Source: Treponema sp.
GTDB lineage: Bacteria; Spirochaetota; Spirochaetia; Treponematales; Treponemataceae
Reading direction: 5' to 3'
DNA length: 64,000 bases
Assembly (NCBI GenBank): GCA_016281495.1
Contig: JAEEIU010000003.1
Location: 31,014-95,013 of the forward strand
Shown: positions 32,857 through 42,530 of the stretch, in pieces
Position numbering within the stretch: the stretch's first letter is position 1
Layout of the letters: each line of letters opens with the position of its first letter
Translations under genes and position numbers: made by a program
The notes under the pieces: generated by a model
What the model was told of the DNA's origin: nothing
The model's input: the letters and a program-made list of their open reading frames with translations, nothing else
Database searches by the model: none

Positions 32857-33891
32857 ATGAAAAAGATTGTTACTAGTTTGTTTATGTTTTTTTGCATAGG
32901 ATGTTTTTTCCTGCCTGCCGCAACAAATCAAAAATCAAAGAAAACAGAACCAAATTATACCCTCGACAGCGGGAAAGCAATGGATCGGAACTGGGATCAG
33001 TATTATTCAACAGGTGATGAAACTTACCTTGAGAATATTATTGCCTATGCCGACACAGAAGACCTGCTTTTAAAAAACATCAACAAAAGTTTTAAGAAAT
33101 TTTCCAAGGATGAAAAATTCATCGGAATCCTTAAGGAATATGGGGCAAACGTTACAAACAAGAGCATTGAGTTCGACTTTGATTTTGAGATGACCGTCCC
33201 GTTCCTAATAAATAATCCTGAGGAAGAAGAGAAAATAAAATATATTTATTCATTTTTCCCGAATGATCTTTTTATCCGTGGTGTGATGAAAGGCACTGCA
33301 TGCTGGTCTCTTGTGTCCAATGCCGAACAGTATGAGACAATCTCAATCGCCCTTCAAAAGCACATTCCATATATGAACAAAAAGGCTCAGACCCTTTTTT
33401 ACAGCATGCTGGAACTTGACAAGGAAATCGGTTTGGTCAAGGCAGAAAAAGGTCAGGCAATTTTTCAGAACAACGACATCTGGATAAGCGCAATTCTTGT
33501 AAATGACCTGCAGGCCGCTCTTGATCAATGGGCTTCCCTGGACGTGGAAGAAGCTCCCAAGTTGAGCCCAAGCACGGAAGTTAACCCGCGCAATCTAGAC
33601 ATAGCTCCATTCATCTGCTTTAGTTGTGGCAATCAGTTGAAATATCCTGTTTACTGGGATTGTGAGCTGATTGAACCTGACTCAAATACTTCTCCAAATA
33701 AAGCGGAAAAACTGGTTTTAATTTCACAAAAACCACAGAGATCTGATTTGATTTATTGCTCTGAAAAGAACTGTGGATGGAGGTTTGACGATACAGATCC
33801 CGCCGGCAATTATATTGTCCGCATTACCCTTTACTCCGAAAACAAGGTTATCGCAGTCCTGGAGCTTCCGTTCAAGTTGAAGAAAAAATAA
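32857..33891 (+). CDS. Secreted hypothetical protein with C-terminal cysteine pairs
   Basis: Protein of 344 residues with an N-terminal signal (IVTSLFMFFCIGCFFLPAA). A helical, charged middle part (about 40-220) is followed by a C-terminal domain rich in strands with cysteines in CFSCGNQ, YWDCELIE and YCSEKNCGW, perhaps disulfide-bonded. No family is recognised. AAGGAG precedes the ATG, and a strong terminator follows, so it is a single-gene unit. The FCIGC stretch could be a lipobox, but the following residues fit ordinary cleavage better. Confidence 0.65.
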   Translation: MKKIVTSLFMFFCIGCFFLPAATNQKSKKTEPNYTLDSGKAMDRNWDQYYSTGDETYLENIIAYADTEDLLLKNINKSFKKFSKDEKFIGILKEYGANVTNKSIEFDFDFEMTVPFLINNPEEEEKIKYIYSFFPNDLFIRGVMKGTACWSLVSNAEQYETISIALQKHIPYMNKKAQTLFYSMLELDKEIGLVKAEKGQAIFQNNDIWISAILVNDLQAALDQWASLDVEEAPKLSPSTEVNPRNLDIAPFICFSCGNQLKYPVYWDCELIEPDSNTSPNKAEKLVLISQKPQRSDLIYCSEKNCGWRFDDTDPAGNYIVRITLYSENKVIAVLELPFKLKKK

Positions 33892-33915
33892 TCCTTAATT
33901 CATATTCTTTCTTAA

Positions 33916-33957
33916 AGGGCCTGGATTATCCATTTAATCTGAGGCCCTATTTTTTTT
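33916..33957 (+). terminator. Intrinsic terminator after the secreted hypothetical gene
   Basis: AGGGCCT (33916-33922) pairs with AGGCCCT (33942-33948), followed by an A and a run of eight Ts. Confidence 0.8.
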
Positions 33958-34068
33958 AAATTTGCCCCGACATTCAACTTTATCTTTCTCAAAATCCAAA
34001 AATGTGATATACTTTCTATAATAATCTCCTTTTCCATTGGTACTTCAACTTTTTTTTGGGAGGCAATT

Positions 34069-35106
34069 TTGAACAAACTTATCGCCAGAATAAAGCAAAT
34101 TAAAGTTACACCGAAATTTGTCCTAAAGGTTTTCTTCTATCTTTTTCTTCATTTCCTTTATCATCTTTGTGAATACGGCAACCAATGGGCAGGAAGCCTC
34201 AGGGGCGGCATGTGGAAGATTGGAGACAGCGGAATCCCCTACGCCACGCTACCGGGCCTGTTTACTGCACTGTGCACGCTTATACTTATTGCCTGGGTCG
34301 TCTTTTACGGCAAGCTCGGCTATTACACGTCAATAATAATACTTATCTTAAGGTTCATAAGGCTGACAATAAAAATCCTTAACCACCACCTTTCGTTTTT
34401 ACCCGGCTTTTTCCTTGGCATTGCGGCGCTTGTGGCCGTCGTACTCATTTATCAGAGCAACAGGCAGATTATCAGGACACAACAAAAACACCGTCAGGAA
34501 CTTGAGGACTTTACGAAATCCATCATCAACGCATTTACCAACTGCATAGACGGAAAGGACGCCTATACAAACGGACATTCATACCGTGTGGCCCAGTATA
34601 CTGTGATGATAGGTAAGAAGCTTGGACTGGATCAGAAGACGCTGGACAAATACTACAACATCGGCCTGCTTCACGACATCGGAAAAATCAGCATACCGGA
34701 TGCAATACTCACAAAACCCGGAAAGCTTACACCGGAAGAATTTGACATAATCAAAAGCCATGCCCAGCGCGGTTACGAAATCCTTAAGGACGTAAAGATT
34801 CAGGAAGACATTGCCGCTGGTGCACATTACCACCACGAACGCTTTGACGGAAAGGGATATCCCGGCGGACTTGAAGGAAAAGACATTCCACAGGTTGCAA
34901 GAATCATTGCGGTTGCAGACGCATTTGACGCCATGAGCTCAACACGTTCATACAGAAAAAAGCTTCCGCTGGATTATATCGCAGAGGAAATTGAACGTTG
35001 CACTGGAACCCAGTTTGACCCGGAAGCCGCAAAGGCACTTTTGGAACTGTACAAGGAAGGAGCCTTTGACCACCTTAAGGAAAAAGAGGATGACAACACT
35101 TTTTAA
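34069..35106 (+). CDS. Membrane HD-GYP domain protein (cyclic-di-GMP phosphodiesterase)
   Basis: Protein of 345 residues with three or four membrane segments (about 15-125), a short coiled linker, and an HD-GYP domain from about 150. The metal motif HDIGK is near residue 202, and HYHHERFDGKGYPGGL carries the GYP signature; all ligand histidines appear intact. It should hydrolyse cyclic di-GMP. There is no response-receiver domain, so the membrane part is the probable sensor. Translation starts at TTG 34069, five bases after GGGAGG. The GH2 glycosidase gene overlaps its last 17 bases, so the two are co-expressed. Confidence 0.88.
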   Translation: MNKLIARIKQIKVTPKFVLKVFFYLFLHFLYHLCEYGNQWAGSLRGGMWKIGDSGIPYATLPGLFTALCTLILIAWVVFYGKLGYYTSIIILILRFIRLTIKILNHHLSFLPGFFLGIAALVAVVLIYQSNRQIIRTQQKHRQELEDFTKSIINAFTNCIDGKDAYTNGHSYRVAQYTVMIGKKLGLDQKTLDKYYNIGLLHDIGKISIPDAILTKPGKLTPEEFDIIKSHAQRGYEILKDVKIQEDIAAGAHYHHERFDGKGYPGGLEGKDIPQVARIIAVADAFDAMSSTRSYRKKLPLDYIAEEIERCTGTQFDPEAAKALLELYKEGAFDHLKEKEDDNTF

Positions 35107-38100
35107 TGACGGGTGGCAGTTTGCTGAACTTCCCCTGGACAAAGATTCAATGTATAAGGACGGAAAGATCGTTCTTTTTAACCCCGACCAATTTTTTGAC
35201 AAGGCTGACTGTCTGGAATACAAGGACGTCCGTGTCCCGCATGACTGGCAGATTCATCACGTCAAGGAACTTTACAAAAACAGCGTAGGCTTTTACAAAA
35301 AGACTTTTGACCTTGATTCCACTCAAATAGACGGCCGGTATAACGCCATACGCTTTGAGGGTGTTTACATGAACAGCGCCGTGTGGGTAAACGGGAAAAA
35401 AGCCGGTGAATGGAAGCACGGTTATTCAACTTTTGAATTTGACATTTCAAGTCTTGTTCAAGCGGGTAAAAATGAAATTCTGGTACTAGCCGTTTACCAG
35501 GACTGCAACACCAGGTGGTATTCCGGAGCTGGCATTTTCCGTGACGTTACCTTCATAAATTCCCCAAGCGTTCATCTTCCCACAGACGGAGTTTATTTTA
35601 CCGCAAGGCCAGAGGATGCCTCAAAGCTAAACGGCAGATGGAAGCTGGACATTTCTGTTGAAGTTGCAGGTGACGTTAAAGGACATAAAATTGAAAACGT
35701 CATTTCTTCAGCCGACGGAAAAATCCTTGCAAAATCCATTTCACAGGTCACTCCCCTCCCCCTTTCTGATGATGAATCTTCCTGGCTTTCACAAAATGTT
35801 CCCTCTCTTTCTGGATGCAGGCTTTACCGAGGCCATGAATTAATCACAGTTGAAAATCCCCAGCTCTGGGACATTGACTCCCCCTGCTTCTATATCTTGA
35901 CGACGCGCCTTTACGATTCAAACGGAAACATAACCGACCAGATTAGCCAGCACTGCGGATTTAAATATGCCGAATTCACAAACGACAAGGGCTTTTTCCT
36001 TAACGGACGGCATCAGAAAATCTACGGAGCCTGCCACCACCATGATCAGGGTGCCTTGGGTTCCGCCTTCGACATTGACGCCTTGCGCCGACAGTTTACC
36101 CGCCTGAAGGAAATGGGAGTAAACTCAATCCGCTGCTCCCACAATCCTCCGCCATCTGCATGGATGGACTTGTGCGACGAGATGGGCCTTATGGTTGACG
36201 ACGAAGCCTTTGACATGTGGGAAAAACCAAAGACGCCCTTTGACTACGGAAACTTCTTTAACGAATGGTGCAGACGCGATGCCACAAGTTGGGTCCGCCG
36301 AGACAGGAATCATCCCAGCCTCATCATGTGGTCAATCGGAAACGAGATTTACGACACCCATGTGGGTAACGGCTACGAGATTGCAAAGAAGCTTTATTCC
36401 TATGTCGTAAAAAACGATCCGAACAGAAACGCACCCATAACAATTGCATCCAACTACATGATGACCGACGGAGCCCAGCATTGCGCGACTTTAATCGATA
36501 CTGTGGGCTACAATTATCTTGAACGCCTTTATGACGACCACCACGAAAAATATCCTGAATGGAAAATCTACGGCTCGGAAACCAGTTCTACAATTCAAAG
36601 CCGTGGAATCTATCATTTTCCCGAATCGCTCAAACTCATAACTTTCAGCGACGGCCAGTGTTCATGTCTGGGCAACTGCACGACTCCATGGGGCGGAACC
36701 GACACACAGACCGTAATCGCAAACGACCGAGACTGTCCATTTAGCGCGGGTCAGTACATTTGGACCGGTTGGGATTACATAGGAGAGCCTACCCCCTACC
36801 ACACAAAGAATTCATTCTTCGGTCAAATTGATACGGCTGGCTTCCCCAAGGACACCTTCTACCTTTACAAGTCTGAATGGGCAGGAAAAAATGCCGCACC
36901 CTTTGTCCACCTTCTCCCCTACTGGGACTGGAACGAGGGTCAGATGATTGACGTAAAGGCATATTCAAACGCAGACTTTGTCGAACTCTTTGTAAACGGA
37001 AAGTCATTCGGAAAGCAGGAGATAAATCACAAGGACGGAAAGGAACCTTTCGGCAGATGGCATGTTGAATACCACAGGGGCGAAATAAAGGCTATTGCCT
37101 ATGATGAAAACGGAAAAGCTGTTGCAGAGGAAACAAAGAAATCGTTTGATGATCCGGCCAGAATTGTCCTGAGGGCAGAAACAAAGGAAGAAACAGGCGG
37201 CAGTAAAAAACTCCACTTCATTCAAATCATGACTGTTGATAAAGAAGGAACTCCGGTTGAAAACGCACGCAACTACATTACGGTTAAAGTTGACGGTGAT
37301 GCGGAGCTGGTGGGAATGGACAACGGTGATTCAACTGATTATGAGGAATACGGCGCGGACAGCGGAAACGGTGGGGCGGTAAAGCATACAAGGCGCCTTT
37401 TTGCAAACAGGCTCATTGCCATTGTTCGTTCAACAAAAGAAGATGCGTCATTTACCCTTACAGCGGCAAGCAAGGATTTGGATAACGTCTCGCTCAAATA
37501 TGACCCTTCACAAAAAGAGGAAAGCGGATGGAGCGAAATAAAGGCTGACCCCTCGGTTAAAGCGGAATGTGATTTTATTCCCAGCCGTAAAATCCAGGTC
37601 ACATGCAAGGAAAGCACTCAATTGAATTCAGGGCATAGGGAAGTTCAAGTTACTGCGGAATTATTCCCCAAAAATGCAAGCCTCAAGGAAATCAACTGGA
37701 ACCCCGTGCTAAAAGAATGCGTTGCATCAGACAGCATTGTGATTGCAGATAAAAGCGGAAAAGGAAGTGGAATTGAATCCGCCACCATACGTGCAGATGC
37801 TGACGGTGAATGCATCCTGCGCTGTACGGCAAGGAACGGCACACAGTATGACGAAGTTTTGAGCGACCTGCCCTTTACTGTAAGCGGAATCGGAAGCCAC
37901 AAGCGGAACCCCTACGAATTGATTGAGGCATGTCGTTTAAGCGGATGGGATGATTCAGACGGAAAGCAAAAGCCTGAGCTGGCACTTGAAAGCGGAATCT
38001 CAACGCGAAAAGGTGGAGCGACATGGATAAGCTTTGACAAGGTTGATTTCGGGGACGACGGTGCGGACACAATACACCTTCCCATTTTCAGCTTTGACAG

Positions 38101-38674
38101 GGAACTCCCTATTGAAGTTTGGGACGGCACACCCAAAGACGGAAAACTGCTGGGAAGCTTTACCTACCGCCACGAATCAATTTACAACACATATTCGGAA
38201 AACGTCTTTACCCTGGAACGCCGCCTCTATGGACTCCACACGATTTCCATAGGCATCAAGACGGAAATTTACTTCCACGGCTTCTATTTTGACAGGACGG
38301 TAAAGGCATTTGCAAAAATCCATGCCCTGGACGCAGACCTTATCGCCGGAGACAGCTTTGCAAGAAAAGACGATGCGGTTGAAGGAATCGGCAACAACGT
38401 AAACCTTGACTTTGCCAACATGGACTTCGGGAAGGAAAAAGCCGTAAAACTGACCCTATGCGGCAAGTCCAACACGGAAAACAACACAATCAACGTAAAG
38501 TTCTTTGGCGAAGATGGAAGCTCATCGACACAGGTAATAGAATTCGCACACACGGACGATTACGAGGAAAAGACTTTCAAAATTGAACCTGTAAGCGGAA
38601 TGCAGAAAATCAGCTTTGTGTTCCTGCCGGGATGCAACTTTGACTTTAAATGGTTCAGGTTTATTGCTGATTAA
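35090..38674 (+). CDS. Glycoside hydrolase family 2 enzyme (beta-galactosidase type)
   Basis: Large GH2 enzyme of 1194 residues. Order: sugar-binding jelly roll (about 1-200; GVYMNSAVWVNGKKAGEWKHGYS), Ig-like domain, TIM barrel (about 310-600; RCSHNPPPSAWMDLCDEMG), then a DUF4982-like and further beta domains to the C-terminus. The acid/base is E419 in SIGNEIYD and the nucleophile E497 in YGSETSS. No signal peptide is seen, so it should act in the cytoplasm on imported oligosaccharides. The true start is ATG 35090, nine bases after AAGGA; the frame is open further upstream only inside the HD-GYP gene. The substrate could be a beta-galactoside or related sugar. Confidence 0.87.
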   Translation: MTTLFNDGWQFAELPLDKDSMYKDGKIVLFNPDQFFDKADCLEYKDVRVPHDWQIHHVKELYKNSVGFYKKTFDLDSTQIDGRYNAIRFEGVYMNSAVWVNGKKAGEWKHGYSTFEFDISSLVQAGKNEILVLAVYQDCNTRWYSGAGIFRDVTFINSPSVHLPTDGVYFTARPEDASKLNGRWKLDISVEVAGDVKGHKIENVISSADGKILAKSISQVTPLPLSDDESSWLSQNVPSLSGCRLYRGHELITVENPQLWDIDSPCFYILTTRLYDSNGNITDQISQHCGFKYAEFTNDKGFFLNGRHQKIYGACHHHDQGALGSAFDIDALRRQFTRLKEMGVNSIRCSHNPPPSAWMDLCDEMGLMVDDEAFDMWEKPKTPFDYGNFFNEWCRRDATSWVRRDRNHPSLIMWSIGNEIYDTHVGNGYEIAKKLYSYVVKNDPNRNAPITIASNYMMTDGAQHCATLIDTVGYNYLERLYDDHHEKYPEWKIYGSETSSTIQSRGIYHFPESLKLITFSDGQCSCLGNCTTPWGGTDTQTVIANDRDCPFSAGQYIWTGWDYIGEPTPYHTKNSFFGQIDTAGFPKDTFYLYKSEWAGKNAAPFVHLLPYWDWNEGQMIDVKAYSNADFVELFVNGKSFGKQEINHKDGKEPFGRWHVEYHRGEIKAIAYDENGKAVAEETKKSFDDPARIVLRAETKEETGGSKKLHFIQIMTVDKEGTPVENARNYITVKVDGDAELVGMDNGDSTDYEEYGADSGNGGAVKHTRRLFANRLIAIVRSTKEDASFTLTAASKDLDNVSLKYDPSQKEESGWSEIKADPSVKAECDFIPSRKIQVTCKESTQLNSGHREVQVTAELFPKNASLKEINWNPVLKECVASDSIVIADKSGKGSGIESATIRADADGECILRCTARNGTQYDEVLSDLPFTVSGIGSHKRNPYELIEACRLSGWDDSDGKQKPELALESGISTRKGGATWISFDKVDFGDDGADTIHLPIFSFDRELPIEVWDGTPKDGKLLGSFTYRHESIYNTYSENVFTLERRLYGLHTISIGIKTEIYFHGFYFDRTVKAFAKIHALDADLIAGDSFARKDDAVEGIGNNVNLDFANMDFGKEKAVKLTLCGKSNTENNTINVKFFGEDGSSSTQVIEFAHTDDYEEKTFKIEPVSGMQKISFVFLPGCNFDFKWFRFIAD

Positions 38675-38763
38675 GTTTTTGTAAGATATCCGCTAAGGCA
38701 ACATGGGTGTACGGGGGACCATAATCAAAAATGCCTTATGGCGGCAAAAACTATTTTTTCGCC

Positions 38764-41700
38764 TTAGTCCGAGAGGTTCAACATAATCTTATGCCCCATC
38801 TTTTCCGAACTGTCGTTATTCCACACTTCTATCTTTACTTCTTTGCCAGCCCTGTAATCTCCTGCCAGTTTAGACAGGGTTTCATAGGTATCAACTTCGT
38901 CTATATCATCGTCTCCGGAACCATCGTCCTCATACATGCCACTTGACTTATAGCTGATGTTGTCCGTAATCTTTTCCAAGTAGAAGGTAGGATTATTGTC
39001 TTTCTTAAACGGGTCCCACTTGTATTGTGCAAAGTCTGTTCCACCGCCAAAATCCCTTAGAACCTGGAATGAGCCGTTTTTACCAATATGCACCTTTCCG
39101 GCAATTTCATTCTGATCTCCGGCATCGTCAAAATCGCAGTACAAGTAACAGTCTCCTAAAGTTACTTTTACGGGCTTTACTTTTATTGAAACCAGCTTTG
39201 TCGAGAACTTTGTCTTGCAATAGGTCCTTGTCTGCTTTACCGAAAGTGAATATTTTATGTCCGGATACAGGTAGACTTTTCCCTCTGCATCGGGAGTAAA
39301 ATCAGATATCGAAACAGTGTTTCCTGTATTTCCTGCAGGAGTTTTGAGCCACATGTTTTCGGAAGTCAGATAGCTGAATTTATAGACTGTGTAACCGTCT
39401 TCGGTGCCACTTGAATTTTCACTAAAGTTCCATGTTACATCCGACAATATACCCTGTATGTAAACGTCTTTAGTGCATGTCTTAGGCTTTTGTCCGGGAT
39501 TTGTCACCTTAATCGACAGGCTATGAGGACCAAGGCCAAATTTACCGCTTGTTCCGATGGAAGTACCATTTTTCGTAACTGTAATAGTACCAACACCGCT
39601 AAACTCATAACTAAGTTCTCCTGTTCCACTGGCAGTTAGATTTACATTATAGGTTTCATATTCAGAATAAGTTTGGTCTTCGACATCATCTGACACATTA
39701 ACCTTGTGAATGGCACCACCTATGGTGTAGATCTCCATCTTCGGTTCCGTAAGTTCATAAACCACCATCAGCTTTTTTGTGAATGTCTTGTCCGTATAGT
39801 TTGTCTTTTTTATTGTTCCGTTGATTATGTGTTCTCCTGGTGCAAGAGATAGCGTTACCGTGTTATATGTACTGCTGTTAAAACCATTTCCATTGTCTGT
39901 TCCCGAAATCGTACTTCCTGAGTCAGATTCAATGGTATACGATGCATAAGATAATGATTCCGGTATTTCAATGTATTCATGTTCGTTATATATTTCCCCG
40001 TTCAAGTTTGAGCATTTTATACTTGGGTCCCCAAGTGAAACTATAACTCTTATTAGTTTTGTAAAGGTCCTGTCTTTGTAGTATGGCTTATGAACAGTTA
40101 CACTTACCTCATATGGATTTACATTTGGCCCAATATTAACTGACTTTGTATTGCTTGAGCTGTTCAAGGAAATTGAACCACAGCTTCCTGTAATTGTGCA
40201 TCCAGAGCCAGCAGTTACGGTGAATTTGGCTTTGGAGCTTGAATCTTTTACTTCTATGTATTTACAACCTTGTGAATCTGTCTTGCCGTTGAAGGCAGAA
40301 CATTCGAATTTCGGCTCCTGTAAGTATTCAACTACTTTAATTTTTTTGGCAAAGGGTTTGTCGACATAATTTTCTTTATGAACAATTCCATTTATTTCAT
40401 AACCTCCAGTACCAAGGTTAATGGTCTTGGAATTTGTACTGCTGTCTATGGAAATGCTTCCGCAGGTTCCTGTAATCGTGCATCCAACTCCCGCCTGTAT
40501 CTTTATTGAAGTTGTGGTCGTAACAGTCGGATCAATCTCTATGTATTCATTTTCCTTGTCGTCTATATTTCCTGTAAAGTCAGCACAGATGAACTCAGGT
40601 ACATCCAAGGCTTGGACAACGTTTATCTTCTTTTCAAAAGTTTTTTCCGTCATGTAAGGCATGGTCACCTTACCGCTGAATGTATAAGGACCCAAGGGCA
40701 GGCTTCCGCTCTTTACCGCAGTTTCATCAAAAGCAACACCTTCTATGCTGCCAGAAACTTTTGCCCCCTTGTTCTTGTCGTAGGTAACAGGCTCCAGCGT
40801 GTACGAAAGATCTTCGGAGCCAATCTCTATGAATTCAAAACCACCAGACTTATTTCCAGTTAAACCTGGATTAAACGTAAACACAGGCTCTTCCAATGCT
40901 TTTGCAACACAGACTTTTTCGCTTACACTTACATCATTGCAGTACCTCTTGTGCACGGTTGCAATAAGGGTATGACGGTTGACGTTAAGGCTTCCTTCTT
41001 TTGGTTCAGACAATTCACCAAAGCTTGTGCCGTCAATTTCAACAGAAAGTGTGGTTCCTTCTTCCGGTGCGGTAATCTTATACGTCACGACATCAGAAGC
41101 TGAACCAACTTCCATATAACCATAGCCGTCTGAATCCCGACCACAGGCATTGAACTCAGAGCCAAATTCAAATTCCGCCTTGTCCTGAGTCTTTACAATC
41201 CTTATATTCTTTGTGACCGTCACAGAGCGGGCATTTATCCTGCTTGCAACAACCTTAATTACATGCTGGCCTATTCCACTTACCGTACCGCTTGTACCAC
41301 AAGACCTGCCATCAACTGTAACGGTAAGAGTGTCTCCTGCCTGTCCCGGTGTTATGTCATAAGAAACGCCTGTAGAATTATCCGAAACTTCTATACATTC
41401 AAATTCGTCTTCATCTTTAAGTCCGTTGAATTCTTCCATCACAGTAATGGTAGGCTCAACAAGGACACATACGCCAAGACTGGGATCTGTTGCAAGGAGT
41501 TCCTGCTTGAGTCCGTGGGGGCCTGTCATCTGCACTGTGTATTCGTATGACGTAAGATTGTCTTCCTGACTGTCAAAGTAGTAATAGAACATTCTTTCTG
41601 GTGCGCCTGGTTTTTTGTTGTCTTCCAGCGTCAGTATTTTGGTATCCTTGTAGTAAAGCTTACCGTCACTTTCGCGCAGATAACATTTTATTTCGTATGT

Positions 41701-42330
41701 TGAATTCTTGTTTCTGTTTAAATCTTGAGGAGGATATTTGAATGTTATATATGCCTTTTCCGTTCCCGGATAAAAATCTGTCATTACCTGAAAGTTACTG
41801 ATGTTATCGGGAGGCGTATTCTGTACGAAAGAAGTTGAAAAAAACATTTGGGGATAGGTATTCATCAATTCAGTTTCAGTAAACCCAGTTCTGTTTTCGG
41901 GCCAGAGGCAGCCAGACAGGGTCATCTTTTGGCCTTCCGTTGCGTCATTGAATTTTGTACGTATCCTTACAAAAGTGAACTGCTCGTTTGCATCTTCTGA
42001 ATATTCGGATCCTACTATTTTTCCGTCTTGGTCCAAAAATGAAAATGAATAATCTCCAGACGGCAATGTGGGTTTTGTTAATAAGGGTATTCCCTTGGGG
42101 TTTACGGCATAGAGTCTTATTTCAACAAAATCTTTTGCGGAAAGTTGGGGAACGTCATCCAAATAAGTGTATTCAGAGCCATATTCCATTTTTCCAACCT
42201 GGCAGGTAGAAGACCAATATTCAAGATATTCCTTTACAGGCAAATCATAATACTCGCAGGATTCAAATAGGATTGAGCATAAAAAAATGAGATAAAATAA
42301 AGTGGCGGTTCCTGATTTTAGCTTCCTCAT
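38764..42330 (-). CDS. Giant modular lipoprotein, paralogue 3 (six modules)
   Basis: Secreted protein of 1188 residues with a spirochaete-type lipobox (ILFESC, Cys about 25). The N-terminal block VKEYLEYWSSTCQV is shared with both neighbours, followed by a common domain with FVQNTPPDNISN. From about residue 305, six beta-rich modules of about 90 residues each start with variants of FNG-x-D-x-GYEYIEV and end with a K-I-V-V/L-x-P strand. A common C-terminal portion follows. No known family is recognised; the layout suggests a surface adhesin or ligand-binding rod. It has its own likely promoter (TGgTAGAAT, -10 at 42378-42383) 200 bp after the previous gene, so it may be expressed separately. 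Confidence 0.75.
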   Translation of the reverse strand: MRKLKSGTATLFYLIFLCSILFESCEYYDLPVKEYLEYWSSTCQVGKMEYGSEYTYLDDVPQLSAKDFVEIRLYAVNPKGIPLLTKPTLPSGDYSFSFLDQDGKIVGSEYSEDANEQFTFVRIRTKFNDATEGQKMTLSGCLWPENRTGFTETELMNTYPQMFFSTSFVQNTPPDNISNFQVMTDFYPGTEKAYITFKYPPQDLNRNKNSTYEIKCYLRESDGKLYYKDTKILTLEDNKKPGAPERMFYYYFDSQEDNLTSYEYTVQMTGPHGLKQELLATDPSLGVCVLVEPTITVMEEFNGLKDEDEFECIEVSDNSTGVSYDITPGQAGDTLTVTVDGRSCGTSGTVSGIGQHVIKVVASRINARSVTVTKNIRIVKTQDKAEFEFGSEFNACGRDSDGYGYMEVGSASDVVTYKITAPEEGTTLSVEIDGTSFGELSEPKEGSLNVNRHTLIATVHKRYCNDVSVSEKVCVAKALEEPVFTFNPGLTGNKSGGFEFIEIGSEDLSYTLEPVTYDKNKGAKVSGSIEGVAFDETAVKSGSLPLGPYTFSGKVTMPYMTEKTFEKKINVVQALDVPEFICADFTGNIDDKENEYIEIDPTVTTTTSIKIQAGVGCTITGTCGSISIDSSTNSKTINLGTGGYEINGIVHKENYVDKPFAKKIKVVEYLQEPKFECSAFNGKTDSQGCKYIEVKDSSSKAKFTVTAGSGCTITGSCGSISLNSSSNTKSVNIGPNVNPYEVSVTVHKPYYKDRTFTKLIRVIVSLGDPSIKCSNLNGEIYNEHEYIEIPESLSYASYTIESDSGSTISGTDNGNGFNSSTYNTVTLSLAPGEHIINGTIKKTNYTDKTFTKKLMVVYELTEPKMEIYTIGGAIHKVNVSDDVEDQTYSEYETYNVNLTASGTGELSYEFSGVGTITVTKNGTSIGTSGKFGLGPHSLSIKVTNPGQKPKTCTKDVYIQGILSDVTWNFSENSSGTEDGYTVYKFSYLTSENMWLKTPAGNTGNTVSISDFTPDAEGKVYLYPDIKYSLSVKQTRTYCKTKFSTKLVSIKVKPVKVTLGDCYLYCDFDDAGDQNEIAGKVHIGKNGSFQVLRDFGGGTDFAQYKWDPFKKDNNPTFYLEKITDNISYKSSGMYEDDGSGDDDIDEVDTYETLSKLAGDYRAGKEVKIEVWNNDSSEKMGHKIMLNLSD

Positions 42331-42377
42331 ACTCTCTCTCCGAAGAACAGCATAAAACGAATAACTACACTAAGAAC

Positions 42378-42383
42378 ATTCTA
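42378..42383 (-). promoter_or_regulatory. Possible promoter for the third lipoprotein gene
   Basis: On the minus strand TGgTAGAAT forms an extended -10 about 48 bases before the ATG at 42330, inside an AT-rich 200-bp gap. No clear -35. Confidence 0.35.
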
Positions 42384-42530
42384 CCATAATATATCGGAAA
42401 GATAAAGTTAAAAACTCCATTTTCGATGATTTTTTTAGAGAATTTTGGCAAATTTAACATTTTGAGGCGACTTGTGTAGGAAAAATGGACCCCTCCCCCG
42501 CGGTTATTGTGGGGAAACAAAAAAAATAAT

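Noticed and set aside
34991..35089. Longer N-terminus for the GH2 enzyme
   Set aside because: It lies inside the HD-GYP coding region and is not GH2-like; ATG 35090 has a suitable ribosome site.
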